Origin: Thinopyrum elongatum
Lineage: Eukaryota > Streptophyta > Magnoliopsida > Poales > Poaceae
Reading direction: 5' to 3'
NCBI GenBank assembly: GCA_011799875.1
Contig: JAAAXO010000157.1
Location: forward strand, 47,309-111,308
Length of the DNA stretch: 64,000 nucleotides
The notes beneath the pieces are model-generated. The model ran no database searches. It had not been told where the DNA came from and was given only the letters and a program-made list of their open reading frames with translations. The position numbers were made by a program, and so were the translations under genes. Below are positions 1 to 9,795 of this stretch, piece after piece (the first letter of the stretch is position 1; every line of letters begins with the position of its first letter).

Positions 1-571
1 AAAACCCAAAGTCTAAACGGTGCCCTAAGGGCTGTATATATGGAGGAAGAGGAGGGGATTTCGTGGCCCTTGAAGGAGGGGTCCGAAACCAACCCTATCT
101 CTTGTTTCCCCACACATACGGACTCTAAAAACAGCCTATACTCAAGTATTTTGAAATTACATGGGCCTGGCCCAATAATAAGGTGACGCAGCACCTATAA
201 TAGCCTCAGGACGAAATTTATGAAGTGACATCTTGTATATTTCGTCCAAGGCTTCCTGCACTCATTATGGTGGCTTCAAAGTCCTGAAATCATCACTTGT
301 AACTCCGTTCTTGTTCCCCTTGTGCATGCCATCATCTCCATGCTTGAACTTGCTCCAAGGTTCCTCTTTCTTGTCCAAGCTAGGCCCTTCATTTGTAAGC
401 AAAACAAATGTATCCAATTTAGGCAGCATCATATTCTCATGAACTTTAGAATCATTACCAAGAAACGAAAGTACCTGATATTTTAATTGGCGTTCGCGAG
501 CTCTAGTAATTGGTCCAGTATGTATAGAAGCAGGGGTTGTGGGTGTAACAATGGTATTGATGTCCTCATCA
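1..571 (-). repeat. CRM-1 3' LTR (partial, cut by window start)
   Basis: The first 571 bp match the promoter-proximal part of the 922-bp LTR seen complete at 33700-34621 and 53925-54846. It ends at TCATCA (reverse of the TGATGA LTR start) next to the polypurine tract. Its inner 307 bp encode the last ~101 residues of the polyprotein, with the stop at 265-267. About 350 bp of the LTR lie left of the window. Confidence 0.95.
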
Positions 572-3500
572 TCCTCCCCTTCTTGAAATGAAGTCGTCCT
601 CGACGGAAGCTCATCTTCCTCACCCAAATAAGGCTTCAGATCTGCAATGTTAAAAGTGGGACTAACCCCAAAATCTGCAGGCAGCTCAAGTTTATATGCA
701 TTATCATTTATTTTCTCTAACACCTTAAAAGGACCATCAGTACGTGGCATTAGCTTTGATTTGCGCAAATCAGGAAATCTATCCTTACGCAAATGTAACC
801 AAACAAGATCTCCAGGTGCAAACACAACATGTTTTCTACCCTTATCTCCAGCAAGTTTATATTTAGCATTCATACGCTCAATGTTCTCCTTAGTTAACTC
901 ATGCATTTTTAAGATCAATTCAACACGTTGTTTAGCATCAAAATTAACCTTCTCCGAAGATGGAAGAGGCATCAAATCAATTGGTGCACGAGGAAGGAAA
1001 CCATACACAATTTCAAAAGGACACATCTTAGTAGTAGAATGCAATGAACGATTATAAGCAAATTCAATATGAGGCAAGCATTCTTCCCACATTTTCTTGT
1101 TATTCTTCAAAACAGCCCTAAGCATAGTAGACAATGTTCTATTGACTACTTCAGTTTGTCCATCAGTTTGGGGGTGACATGTAGTACTAAAAAGCAGTTT
1201 AGTCCCCAACTTAGCCCATAAACATCTCCAAAAGTGGCTAAGAAATTTAGTATCACGATCTGAAACAATAGTATTTGGCACACCATGCAAGCGTATAATT
1301 TCACGAAAGAACAAATCAGCAACATTAACAGCATCATCGCTTTTATGACATGGTATAAAGTGTGCCATTTTCGAGAACCTATCCACGACAACAAATATGC
1401 TATCCCTCCCCTTCTTTGTTCGAGGTAAACCTAAAACAAAGTCCATAGATATATCCTCCCAAGGAACACTAGGTACAGGCAAAGGCATATATAAACCATG
1501 AGGATTGAGTCGTGACTTAGCTTTTTGACATGTAGTGCAGCGAGCAACAAAACGCTCAACATCCCGTCTCATCTTTGGCCAAAAGAAATGTGTAGCAAGT
1601 ATATCCTCTGTCTTCTTCACGCCAAAGTGTCCCATTAATCCTCCTCCATGCGCCTCCTGCAACAACAAAAGACGAACGGAGCAAGCTGGAATGCATAGCT
1701 TGTTAGCACGAAACACAAATCCATCGTTAACGACGAACTTGTTCCATGTTCTCCCTTCCTTACAATTCTGCAATACATCTTTAAATTCAGCATCATGCAC
1801 ATATTGATCTTTGATGGTCTCCAAACCAAATATTTTAAAGTCAAGTTGTGAAAGCATAGTATAACGACGAGACAATGCATCAGCAATAACATTTTCTTTA
1901 CCCTTCTTGTGTTTAATGACATAAGGGAAAGTCTCAATAAATCCAACCCATTTAGCATGTCTACGGTTCAGTTTTGCTTGACTTTTAATGTGTTTCAAAG
2001 ATTCATGATCAGAATGTATAACAAATTCTTTGGGCCATAAATAATGTTGCCATGTTTCTAAGGTCCGAACAAGAGCATATAATTCTTTATCATAAGTAGA
2101 ATAGTTCAGACTAGGCCCACTCAATTTTTCAGAAAAGTATGCAACAGGTTTGCCATCTTGTAATAAAACACCTCCTAATCCAATTCCACTAGCATCACAT
2201 TCAAGCTCAAAAGTCTTATTAAAATCAGGAAGTTGGAGTAAAGGAGCATGTGTCAACTTATCTTTCAATACCGTGAAGGCTTCTTCCTGTGAGGTACCCC
2301 AAACAAAAGGCACATCCTTCTTTGTAAGCTCATTGAGAGGTGCAGCAATGGTGCTGAAATCTCTCACAAAACGCCTATAGAAACCAGCGAGTGCAAGAAA
2401 ACTCCTCACTTGAGTGACCGTTTTGGGCTGTGGCCAACTCTCAATAGCTTCAATCTTGGCTTTATCAACTTCAATTCCCTGTGGAGTAACAACATAGCCA
2501 AGAAAAGATACTCGGTCGGTGCAAAAGGTGCACTTCCCAAGGTTACCAAACAAACGTGCATCACGTAAAGCAATAAAAACAGCACGTAAATGTTCCAAAT
2601 GTTCCTCCAAAGATCTGCTATAAATCAGTATATCATCAAAATAGACTACCACAAATCGTCCAATGAAAGCACGTAAAACTTCGTTCATTAATCTCATGAA
2701 AGTACTAGGTGCATTAGTTAACCCAAAAGGCATGACTAACCACTCATATAATCCAAACTTTGTTTTAAATGCTGTTTTCCATTCATCCCCCAATTTCATA
2801 CGAATTTGATGGTATCCACTACGCAAATCAACTTTGGAGAATATTGTAGAGCCACTCAATTCATCAAGCATATCATCTAGTCTAGGAATAGGATGACGAT
2901 AAAGAATAGTAATATTATTAATGCCTCTACAATCAACACACATACGCGATGTACCATCCTTTTTCGGCACTAGAATAATAGGAACAGCACAAGGACTAAG
3001 GGATTCGCGTATATAACCTTTGTCGAGCAACTCCTGTACTTGACGCATAATCTCCTTCGTCTCCTCTGGATTGGTACGGTATGGCGCACGGTTTGGCAAC
3101 GAAGCACCGGGAATTAAGTCAATCTGATGCTCAATCCCGCGAATAGGTGGTAATCCCGGTGGCACGTCTTGTGGAAAGACGTCAGCGAACTCCTGCAAAA
3201 TGTTAGTGACCGCAGGAGGCAAAGAGGAAGGCAAGTCCTCGAATGAAAATAACGCCTCTTTGCACACAAAAGCATAGCAAACAGAATTGCTGAAATCTAG
3301 ATCATCAATATCAGATTTGGTGGCAAGTAAGCATGCACTTTTCAATTTAATTTCAGAAGCAACACTAGATGGTTTATTATTAGGCTTCATTTGTTGCTCA
3401 AATTCTTTTGCCACAATCTGATTTTCACTCTTATTTTTCTCCTGTTTTGCTTTACTAGCTCTATTAATATCATCTTTCAAAATAGAATCAGGAGTCATAG

Positions 3501-5388
3501 GAAGCAAAGTAATATGTTTATCCTTATGAACAAGAGTATACTGATTGTTTCTACCATGGTGTATAGAATTTTTATCAAATTGCCATGGTCTGCCAAGTAA
3601 TAATGAACATGCTTGCATGGGTACCACATCACAATCAACATAATCAGCATATGTAGAGATACTAAAATGCACACGAACAGTACGTGTTACCTTAACCTTG
3701 CCGCTGTTGTTGAACCATTGGATATAGTAAGGATGTGGATGTGGTCTTGTGGTGAGAGATAGCTTCTCCACCATCTCCATGCTAGCCAAGTTGTTGCAGC
3801 TCCCTCCATCTATGATGACGCGAACAGAACGTTCCTTCACAACTCCCTTTGTATGGAACAAATTATGCCTCTGATTTTGCTCAGCTTGTGTGACCTGCAC
3901 ACTCAAAACACGTTGAGCAACTAAACATTCATACCTGTCAGCGTCTTCAGGAGCCATGTATTGCGTCTCATGATCAGAATCATCTCCACCGTGTTCTTCA
4001 CTTGTAATAAGAGCCAAAGTCTCCTTATCATAGTCACTAGCGGACTCATACCCACCATCCTCAGTAGCAATCATAACACGCGGAGATTGGCATTCTCTCG
4101 CATAATGACCTCTTCCCTTACAACGACGACAAATAATATCATGTGTGTGCCCTGTTGATGCCATAGATGAAGAAGAGCTCTGGGCAGGCCCAGAAGGTGT
4201 ACTCTTGGCAGATGGTGGTGGTGGTGCCTGTTTTCTTGTATCTCGGTTGGAATTGGCGGCTGAAGTCAGTGGTGCCGCAGTAGGACGTGTGGGAGTAGAG
4301 GAGGCAAGCGGTGTCCATGATGAAGATCGACCTGCAGAAAAATTAGTTCGCGCCAATGCCTGTCGATCCTGCACTTCACGTTCAGCTTTACAAGCAAGAT
4401 GGAATAAACGAGTGATATTATTATACTCCTTATACTCTAGAATGGTCTGAATCTCTCTATTTAATCCACCCATGAAACGTGCAAGCATAGCTTCATTCTC
4501 CTCAACAATACCACATCTAATCATGCCAGTTTGTAATTCCTGATAATATTCTTCTACAGAATTTTTTCCTTGTCTTAAGCGCTGCAATTTTTGAAGTAAT
4601 TCACGTTGATAATATGGTGGAACCCAACGAGTACGCATAGCAGTTTTCAAAGCAGCCCACGTAGCTGGAATAGGATATAATCTACAATGTTCAGACCACC
4701 ATACACATGCAAAACTAGTGAAAGCACAAACAGCAGCAGCAACACGTCGTTCCTCGGGATATTGTAAACATGTAAAACGTTGTTCAGTTTCTAACTCCCA
4801 AGTAAGATATATGTCAGGAACATATCTACCCTCGAATAGTGGAATATTCAATTTTAATTTAGGAAGATGGTCATGATCTCGTACCTGAAGTGGTGGTGCA
4901 GACCTACCATTGCGATTATTTGCATGTGGACGACCTGGTGCTGGTGGTTGCACGTAGTTATGATTTTGATCAACCTCATCCTCATAATCGCCCGCGTAAT
5001 CATCCTCCTCCTCGGCACCAGCAGCAGCAGGAGCAGGAGCCAAAGAAGCATCAACAGTAGGTACAGCAGCACCAGAAGTTTGGCCATCCTCAAGAGGAAC
5101 ACGCTTCGCTCGTCCGAACTGATTTGGAAGGGGGCGTTGTTGTTGTCGTTGCAGAGGTGCGACAGGTGCAGCCGGTGGTGGTTGGGGAAGACGCGTGAGC
5201 AATTCATTAAACTTGTTATCCAGCTTTGTCTCGAACGACTTCTCCATGCCATCTATCTTCTCCATGGCCTCTTCAAATCTGTTTAGCACATCTCCCACCT
5301 GGCCACTCATCATTTGCTGAAATTTATCATGCAACTCCTTGTTCGTCATGTTCTCCCAGTCAATCTCGTCGGCTTGTGATCCTGCCAT
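265..5388 (-). CDS. gag-pol: CRM-1 gag-pol polyprotein, uninterrupted (1,707 aa)
   Basis: A single open frame from an ATG in good Kozak context (CCATGG at 5385-5390) to TAA at 265. It encodes, in order, an N-terminal charged helical/coiled-coil-like stretch (residues ~10-70), a proline- and acid-rich linker, the gag core, a CCHC zinc knuckle (C-x2-C-x4-H-x4-C, ~420-433), a retropepsin-like active site DGGS (~527), reverse transcriptase with YFDD (~916-919), RNase H with its first Asp in ECDASG (~1064), an integrase zinc finger (His ~1247, CTTC ~1284-1287), and the integrase core D1316, D1377, E1413 (D-x35-E). The final ~101 residues after DEDINT are LTR-encoded and correspond to the CR motif of CRM elements. 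No stop or frameshift is present, so this copy could still make all proteins. An upstream GTG-started extension of 7 codons is not a plausible eukaryotic start. Confidence 0.95.
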   Translation of the reverse strand: MAGSQADEIDWENMTNKELHDKFQQMMSGQVGDVLNRFEEAMEKIDGMEKSFETKLDNKFNELLTRLPQPPPAAPVAPLQRQQQRPLPNQFGRAKRVPLEDGQTSGAAVPTVDASLAPAPAAAGAEEEDDYAGDYEDEVDQNHNYVQPPAPGRPHANNRNGRSAPPLQVRDHDHLPKLKLNIPLFEGRYVPDIYLTWELETEQRFTCLQYPEERRVAAAVCAFTSFACVWWSEHCRLYPIPATWAALKTAMRTRWVPPYYQRELLQKLQRLRQGKNSVEEYYQELQTGMIRCGIVEENEAMLARFMGGLNREIQTILEYKEYNNITRLFHLACKAEREVQDRQALARTNFSAGRSSSWTPLASSTPTRPTAAPLTSAANSNRDTRKQAPPPPSAKSTPSGPAQSSSSSMASTGHTHDIICRRCKGRGHYARECQSPRVMIATEDGGYESASDYDKETLALITSEEHGGDDSDHETQYMAPEDADRYECLVAQRVLSVQVTQAEQNQRHNLFHTKGVVKERSVRVIIDGGSCNNLASMEMVEKLSLTTRPHPHPYYIQWFNNSGKVKVTRTVRVHFSISTYADYVDCDVVPMQACSLLLGRPWQFDKNSIHHGRNNQYTLVHKDKHITLLPMTPDSILKDDINRASKAKQEKNKSENQIVAKEFEQQMKPNNKPSSVASEIKLKSACLLATKSDIDDLDFSNSVCYAFVCKEALFSFEDLPSSLPPAVTNILQEFADVFPQDVPPGLPPIRGIEHQIDLIPGASLPNRAPYRTNPEETKEIMRQVQELLDKGYIRESLSPCAVPIILVPKKDGTSRMCVDCRGINNITILYRHPIPRLDDMLDELSGSTIFSKVDLRSGYHQIRMKLGDEWKTAFKTKFGLYEWLVMPFGLTNAPSTFMRLMNEVLRAFIGRFVVVYFDDILIYSRSLEEHLEHLRAVFIALRDARLFGNLGKCTFCTDRVSFLGYVVTPQGIEVDKAKIEAIESWPQPKTVTQVRSFLALAGFYRRFVRDFSTIAAPLNELTKKDVPFVWGTSQEEAFTVLKDKLTHAPLLQLPDFNKTFELECDASGIGLGGVLLQDGKPVAYFSEKLSGPSLNYSTYDKELYALVRTLETWQHYLWPKEFVIHSDHESLKHIKSQAKLNRRHAKWVGFIETFPYVIKHKKGKENVIADALSRRYTMLSQLDFKIFGLETIKDQYVHDAEFKDVLQNCKEGRTWNKFVVNDGFVFRANKLCIPACSVRLLLLQEAHGGGLMGHFGVKKTEDILATHFFWPKMRRDVERFVARCTTCQKAKSRLNPHGLYMPLPVPSVPWEDISMDFVLGLPRTKKGRDSIFVVVDRFSKMAHFIPCHKSDDAVNVADLFFREIIRLHGVPNTIVSDRDTKFLSHFWRCLWAKLGTKLLFSTTCHPQTDGQTEVVNRTLSTMLRAVLKNNKKMWEECLPHIEFAYNRSLHSTTKMCPFEIVYGFLPRAPIDLMPLPSSEKVNFDAKQRVELILKMHELTKENIERMNAKYKLAGDKGRKHVVFAPGDLVWLHLRKDRFPDLRKSKLMPRTDGPFKVLEKINDNAYKLELPADFGVSPTFNIADLKPYLGEEDELPSRTTSFQEGEDDEDINTIVTPTTPASIHTGPITRARERQLKYQVLSFLGNDSKVHENMMLPKLDTFVLLTNEGPSLDKKEEPWSKFKHGDDGMHKGNKNGVTSDDFRTLKPP
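572..584 (-). promoter_or_regulatory. Polypurine tract of CRM-1
   Basis: The run reads AAGAAGGGGAGGA on the minus strand, immediately upstream of the 3' LTR start. Its position and composition fit the plus-strand priming site used in reverse transcription. The same tract abuts the 3' LTR in CRM-3, CRM-4 and the palindrome arms. Confidence 0.85.
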
Positions 5389-6125
5389 GGTTAGCAGCAA
5401 TAGAAACACACAAGAATATGATCCTATAGACTACTAGAAAGTGGGGGTGGTGTGGTGTGGTGTGGTGTCACAAATCCGTCAAGCAAATCTCAAATTCTTA
5501 CCAGTTCTTACCCAGCAGCAGGTGGTGATCGGCAACCTTTGTAGTCAAAACTCTCAGAGCTTGGACAGAGCGATTGCCAGGTGGTGTCAAACGCACGATG
5601 TAGATGTATGTGGAGCTGGGAAGGCTTATGATATGGTAGCAAAAAGGGTCAGCAATAATCAATTCAGAGATGCAATGTTGAATAAACTCTCAACAACGGT
5701 ACTGTGCTGGTCCTAGGCTAGACCGTGCTAGAGACGCGAGCCTAGAACACTAACAAAAATCACGGCGCTGCACGTAAACAAGGGAGGAGCACACTCTGAA
5801 TATTTTTTTTTGCACTCTTTTTTCCTCTTTTTTTTTTTTGCTCCGCAACAATTTTTTTTCGAAAAAGTCTACAAATGGTCTAAAAACTGCCTAGCCAGAA
5901 TTTTCCAGACTTAGTTTTTTTTTTTGAAACTGGAACTATTTTTCTTCTGCGGGTAGCACGAAAATTGGGGAATCCGACTTGTTCACGACTCGTAGTATCG
6001 CGTGATCTGGAACTCTAAAATAAAGGAATAAATACTGGACTCGGACTAGGACTGGTGGCAGAGATGAATATGGTGGAACTCGGACTGGTGATGGTATATG
6101 ACGGTAGTATATGTGGGCTCGGATT

Positions 6126-6195
6126 GGTGGTGGTATATGGAATCGGATCGGTGGTGGTATATGGACTCGGATCGGTGGTGGTATATGGACTCAGA
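6126..6195 (-). repeat. 24-bp tandem repeat in CRM leader (about 3 units)
   Basis: Units of GGTGGTGGTATATGG followed by a 9-bp variable part (AATCGGATC, ACTCGGATC, ACTCAGAGA) recur at 24-bp spacing. The same array recurs in the duplicated leader (7058-7132) and in CRM-2, CRM-7 and CRM-8. Confidence 0.8.
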
Positions 6196-6502
6196 GAAAT
6201 AGCAGATAATCTGTGGTGGTATATGGTAGGGGCGATGATGATGGTGCGGCGGCGGCGTGACAACTTGTGAACAGAACTCGAAACTCTAAAGAACTAGACG
6301 CTAAGACCAGCAACTTGACACGACGATGCAACCGCAAATTCAACAAAGCAAAAACCCTAAAAAGATTATGCAAAGGCTCAGATTGGTTCGGATATGATGA
6401 ACTAACCCTAAATTTTTTTTTTGGCTTTTTCCTGGACTGTAGGTATGAAGAACAGACTCGATCTAAACTACGAAAAACTGTAAATCTCACCGAGCAACCT
6501 GG

Positions 6503-6517
6503 GACTCTGATACCACT
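6503..6517 (-). promoter_or_regulatory. Primer-binding site of CRM-1 (initiator tRNA-Met type)
   Basis: On the minus strand the LTR end is followed by AG and then TGGTATCAGAGTCCC. The first 11 bases match the complement of the plant initiator tRNA-Met 3' end (TGGTATCAGAGCC). This marks the 5' LTR boundary at 6518. Confidence 0.85.
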
Positions 6518-6791
6518 TGATAGAGGCGAGGGTGTCCCGATCTTTCGATGAGATGATAGCTATCGTTTTTGGTGGAGTAGACTTTGACGATCCGACTACG
6601 AACGTGCGAGGACGTCGCGCCTTAGCAATCGCTAAACCAACTCCGAGAGGTTATTGACCACGCCGGAGCACAATCAACCTGACCACGAGGGTCTATCTCC
6701 TGCAAGCAAACGAAGAACAAGCAAGAAACTAAGATTTGCAATCTGGATATTGCGAATATAAGATGAAAGCTTTATTGATCAAGGTGGGGTT
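6518..6791 (-). repeat. Truncated CRM LTR, U5-side 274 bp
   Basis: It begins TGATAGAGGCGAGG right after the primer-binding site and matches the LTR until GGTGGGGTT near 6791, where it jumps to an inverted LTR patch. It is the inner copy of a partial 5'-end duplication; the complete LTR follows at 7455. Confidence 0.9.
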
Positions 6792-6852
6792 TTGTTTAGA
6801 TTAAAAGTTCGCCATAGCTGCAGCTTCGCGTACTTCGTTTGTGTTCAACGAC
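6790..6852 (+). repeat. Inverted LTR patch at a duplication junction
   Basis: About 60 bp here are the reverse complement of the LTR segment that should follow almost immediately (compare 7765-7807). It lies between the truncated LTR and a second copy of the leader, a pattern expected from a fold-back template switch during repair or reverse transcription. Confidence 0.85.
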
Positions 6853-7454
6853 CTTTTTTTTTTTGAAACTGGAACTATTTTTCTTCTGCGGGTAGCACGA
6901 AAATTGGGGAATCCGACTTGTTCACGACTCGTAGTATCGCGTGATCCGGAACTCTAAAATAAAGGAATAAATACTGGACTCGGACTAGGACTGGTGGCAG
7001 AGATGAATCTGGTGGAACTCGGACTGGTGATGGTATATGACGGTAGTATATGTGGGCTCGGATTGGTGGTGGTATATGGACTCGGATCGGTGGTGGTATA
7101 TGGACTCGGATCGGTGGTGGTATATGGACTCAGAGAAATAGCAGATAAGCTGTGGTGGTAGATGGTAGGGGCGATGATGATGGTGCGGCGGCGGCGTGAC
7201 AACTTGTGAACAGAACTCGAAACTCTAAAGAACTAGACGCTAAGACCAGCAACTTGACACGACGATGCAACCGCAAATTCAACAAAGCAAAAACCCTAAA
7301 AAGATTATGCAAAGGCTCAGATTGGTTCGGATATGATGAACTAACCCTAATTTTTTTTTGGCTTTTTCCTCGACTGTAGGTATGAAGAACAGACTCGATC
7401 TAAACTACGAAAAACTGTAAATCTCACCGAGCAACCTGGGAATCTGATACCACT
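6853..7454 (-). repeat. Second copy of CRM-1 leader segment
   Basis: It repeats 5915-6517 with few changes: the T run, the 24-bp repeat array, and the primer-binding region, which here reads TGGTATCAGATTCCC. It makes the 5' end of CRM-1 a tandem partial duplication. There is no gene in this stretch. Confidence 0.9.
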
Positions 7455-9303
7455 TGATAGAGGCGAGGGTGTCCCGATCTTTCGATGAGATGATAGCTAT
7501 CGTTTTTGGTGGAGTAGACTTTGACGATCCGACTACGAACGTGCGAGGACGTCGCGCCTTAGCAATCGCTAAACCAACTCCGAGAGGTTATTGACCATGC
7601 CGGAGCACAATCAACCTGACCACGAGGGTCTATCTCCTGCAAGCAAACGAAGAACAAGCAAGAAACTAAGATTTGCAATCTGGATATTGCGAATATAAGA
7701 TGAAAGCTTTATTGATCAAGGTGGGGTTCTGTGACGTCTTGGTCTGGTCGTTGAACACAAACGAAGTACGCGAAGTTGCAGCTATGGCGAACTTTTAATC
7801 TAAACAAAACCCAAAGTCTAAACGGTGCCCTAAGGGCTGTATATATCTGATAGAGGCGAGGGTGTCCCGATCTTTCGATGAGATGATAGCTATCATTTTT
7901 GGTGGAGTAGACTTTGACGATCCGACTACGAACGTGCGAGGACGTCGCGCCTTAGCAATCGCTAAACCAACTCCGAGAGGTTATTGACCACGCCGGAGCA
8001 CAATCAACCTGACCACGAGGGTCTATCTCCTGCAAGCAAACGAAGAACAAGTAAGAAACTAAGATTTGCAATCTGGATATTGCGAATATAAGATGAAAGC
8101 TTTATTGATCAAGGTAGGGTTCTGTGACGTCTTGGTCTGGTCGTTGAACACAAACGAAGTACGCGAAGTTGCAGCTATGGCGAACTTTTAATCTAAACAA
8201 AACCCAAAGTCTAAACGGTGCCCTAAGGGCTGTATATATGGAGGAAGAGGAGGGGATTTCGTGGCCCTTGAAGGAGGGGTCCGAAACCAACCCTATCTCT
8301 TGTTTCCCCACATATACGGACTCTAAAAACAGCCTATACTCAAATATTTCGAAATTACATGGGCCTGGCCCAATAATAAGGTGACGCAGCACCTATAATA
8401 GCCTCTGGACGAAATTTATGAAGTGACATCTTGTATATTTCGTCCAAGGCTTCCTGCACTCATTATGGTGGCTTCAAAGTTCTGAAATCATCACTTGTAA
8501 CTCCGTTCTTGTTCCCCTTGTGCATGCCATCATCTCCATGCTTGAACTTGCTCCAAGGTTCCTCTTTCTTGTCCAAGCTAGGCCCTTCATTTGTAAGCAA
8601 AACAAATGTATCCAATTTAGGCAGCATCATATTCTCATGAACTTTAGAATCATTACCAAGAAACGAAAGTACCTGATATTTTAATTGGCGTGCGCGAGCT
8701 CTAGTAATTGGTCCAGTATGTATAGAAGCAGGGGTTGTGGGTGTAACAATGGTATTGATGTCCTCATCAATATGGAGGAAGAGGAGGGGATTTCGTGGCC
8801 CTTGAAGGAGGGGTCCGAAACCAACCCTATCTCTTGTTTCCCCACACATACGGACTCTAAAAACAGCCTATACTCAAGTATTTCGAAATTACATGGGCCT
8901 AGCCCAATAATAAGGTGACGCAGCACCTATAATAGCCTCTGGACGAAATTTATGAAGTGACATCTTGTATATTTCGTCCAAGGCTTCCTGCACTCATTAT
9001 GGTGGCTTCAAAGTCCTGAAATCATCACTTGTAACTCCGTTCTTGTTCCCCTTGTGCATGCCATCATCTCCATGCTTGAACTTGCTCCAAGGTTCCTCTT
9101 TCTTGTCCAAGCTAGGCCCTTCATTTGTAAGCAAAACAAATGTATCCAATTTAGGCAGCATCATATTCTTATGAACTTTAGAATCATTACCAAGAAACGA
9201 AAGTACCTGATATTTTAATTGGCGTGCGCGAGCTCTAGTAATTGGTCCAGTATGTATAGAAGCAGGGGCTGTGGGTGTAACAATGGTATTGATGTCCTCA
9301 TCA
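7455..9303 (-). repeat. CRM-1 outer 5' LTR, split by a solo LTR
   Basis: The two halves 7455-7847 (393 bp) and 8775-9303 (529 bp) add up to exactly 922 bp, the full LTR length, once the inserted LTR and its target duplication (8770-8774) are removed. It starts TGATAGAGG and ends TCATCA. Confidence 0.93.
7848..8769 (-). mobile_element. Solo CRM LTR (922 bp) inserted in CRM-1 LTR
   Basis: A complete LTR with TGATAG/TCATCA ends lies inside another LTR. It is flanked by ATATC (7843-7847) and ATATG (8770-8774), a 5-bp target duplication with one mismatch; the uninterrupted host sequence reads CTGTATATATGGAGG. It arose by insertion of a full element followed by LTR-LTR recombination, or by conversion. 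It keeps a remnant of the LTR-encoded polyprotein tail, without function alone. Confidence 0.93.
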
Positions 9304-9795
9304 ATAGGCTGTTTTTAGAGTCCGTATGTGTGGGGAAATAAGAGATAGGGTTGGTTTCGGACCCCTCCTTCAAGGGCCAGGAAATCCCCCCCCCCTCTTC
9401 CTCCATATATACAGCCCTTAGGGCTCCGTTTAGACTTTGGGTTTTGTTTAGATTAAAAGTTCGCCATAGCCGCAACTTCGCGTACTTCGTTTGTGTTCAA
9501 CGACCAGACCAAGACGTCACAGAACCCCACCTTGATCAATAAAGCTTTCATCTTATATTCGCAATATCCAGATTGCAAATCTTAGTTTCTTGCTTGTTCT
9601 TCGTTTGCTTGCAGGAAATAGACCCTCGTGGTCAGGTTGATCGTGCTCCGGCGTGGTTAATAACCTCTCGGAGTTGGTTTAGCGATTGCTAAGGCGCGAC
9701 GTCCTCGCACGTTCGTAGTCGGATCGTCAAAGTCTACTCCACCAAAAATGATAGCCACCATCTCATCGAAAGACGGGACACCTCTGCCTCTATCA
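9304..9795 (+). repeat. 3' part of a plus-strand CRM LTR
   Basis: The 492 bp correspond to LTR positions ~433-922 and end in CTATCA. The upstream part is expected left of the window because CRM-1 inserted here (flank ATAGG). The right flank GGAAC (9796-9800) is the probable target duplication in the non-CRM LTR. Relative to the other LTRs it shares variants with 14757-15155 and 54931-55299 (AGACGGGACACC). Confidence 0.88.

Larger units (their letters stand above)
5389..6517 (-). other. CRM-1 untranslated leader (~1.13 kb)
   Basis: This stretch lies between the gag ATG and the LTR and has no credible reading frame. It holds a conserved gag-proximal block shared by all copies (two GGTAAG-like motifs near 5494-5513), T-rich homopolymer runs near 5800-5930, and a 24-bp tandem repeat (about 6126-6195) of the unit GGTGGTGGTATATGG plus ACTCGGATC. 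In retroelements this region carries packaging and translation signals, but none can be assigned here. Confidence 0.75.
1..9303 (-). mobile_element. CRM-1: CRM-clade Ty3/gypsy retrotransposon, left end outside window
   Basis: A minus-strand element reading 3' to 5' across the window: partial 3' LTR (1-571), polypurine tract, intact gag-pol, leader with primer-binding site, then a 5' end that has been duplicated (5915-6791 repeated as 6853-7727). The outer 5' LTR (7455-9303) is split by a solo LTR. Its right edge ends in TCATCA at 9303 and the flanking ATAGG (9304-9308) is the expected right copy of a 5-bp target duplication within a plus-strand CRM LTR; the left copy lies outside the window. 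The CRM assignment rests on the polyprotein order, the LTR start TGATGAGG and the coding tail inside the LTR. Confidence 0.9.

Noticed and set aside
4867..5286. 139-aa hydrophobic plus-strand frame opposite gag, possibly a membrane protein
   Set aside because: It is the antisense shadow of the gag N-terminus. The apparent leucine/isoleucine richness comes from reading the proline/acidic gag codons backwards.
5381..5409. N-terminal extension MFLLLLT as a signal peptide of gag
   Set aside because: The extension starts with GTG, not ATG; the eukaryotic start is the ATG in CCATGG, giving MAGSQ. The same holds in every copy.
6015..6263. SPYTTTDPSPYTTTD repeat protein
   Set aside because: A translation of the 24-bp leader tandem repeat; the period is a multiple of three so any frame looks repetitive. 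It is non-coding leader by position.
8931..9174. Recurrent 69-aa and 71-aa open frames ([14 protein letters not shown]..., [13 protein letters not shown]...) in many places as possible small genes
   Set aside because: They lie antisense or off-frame within every CRM LTR copy and recur only because the LTR recurs. There is no independent start context or conservation beyond the LTR itself.
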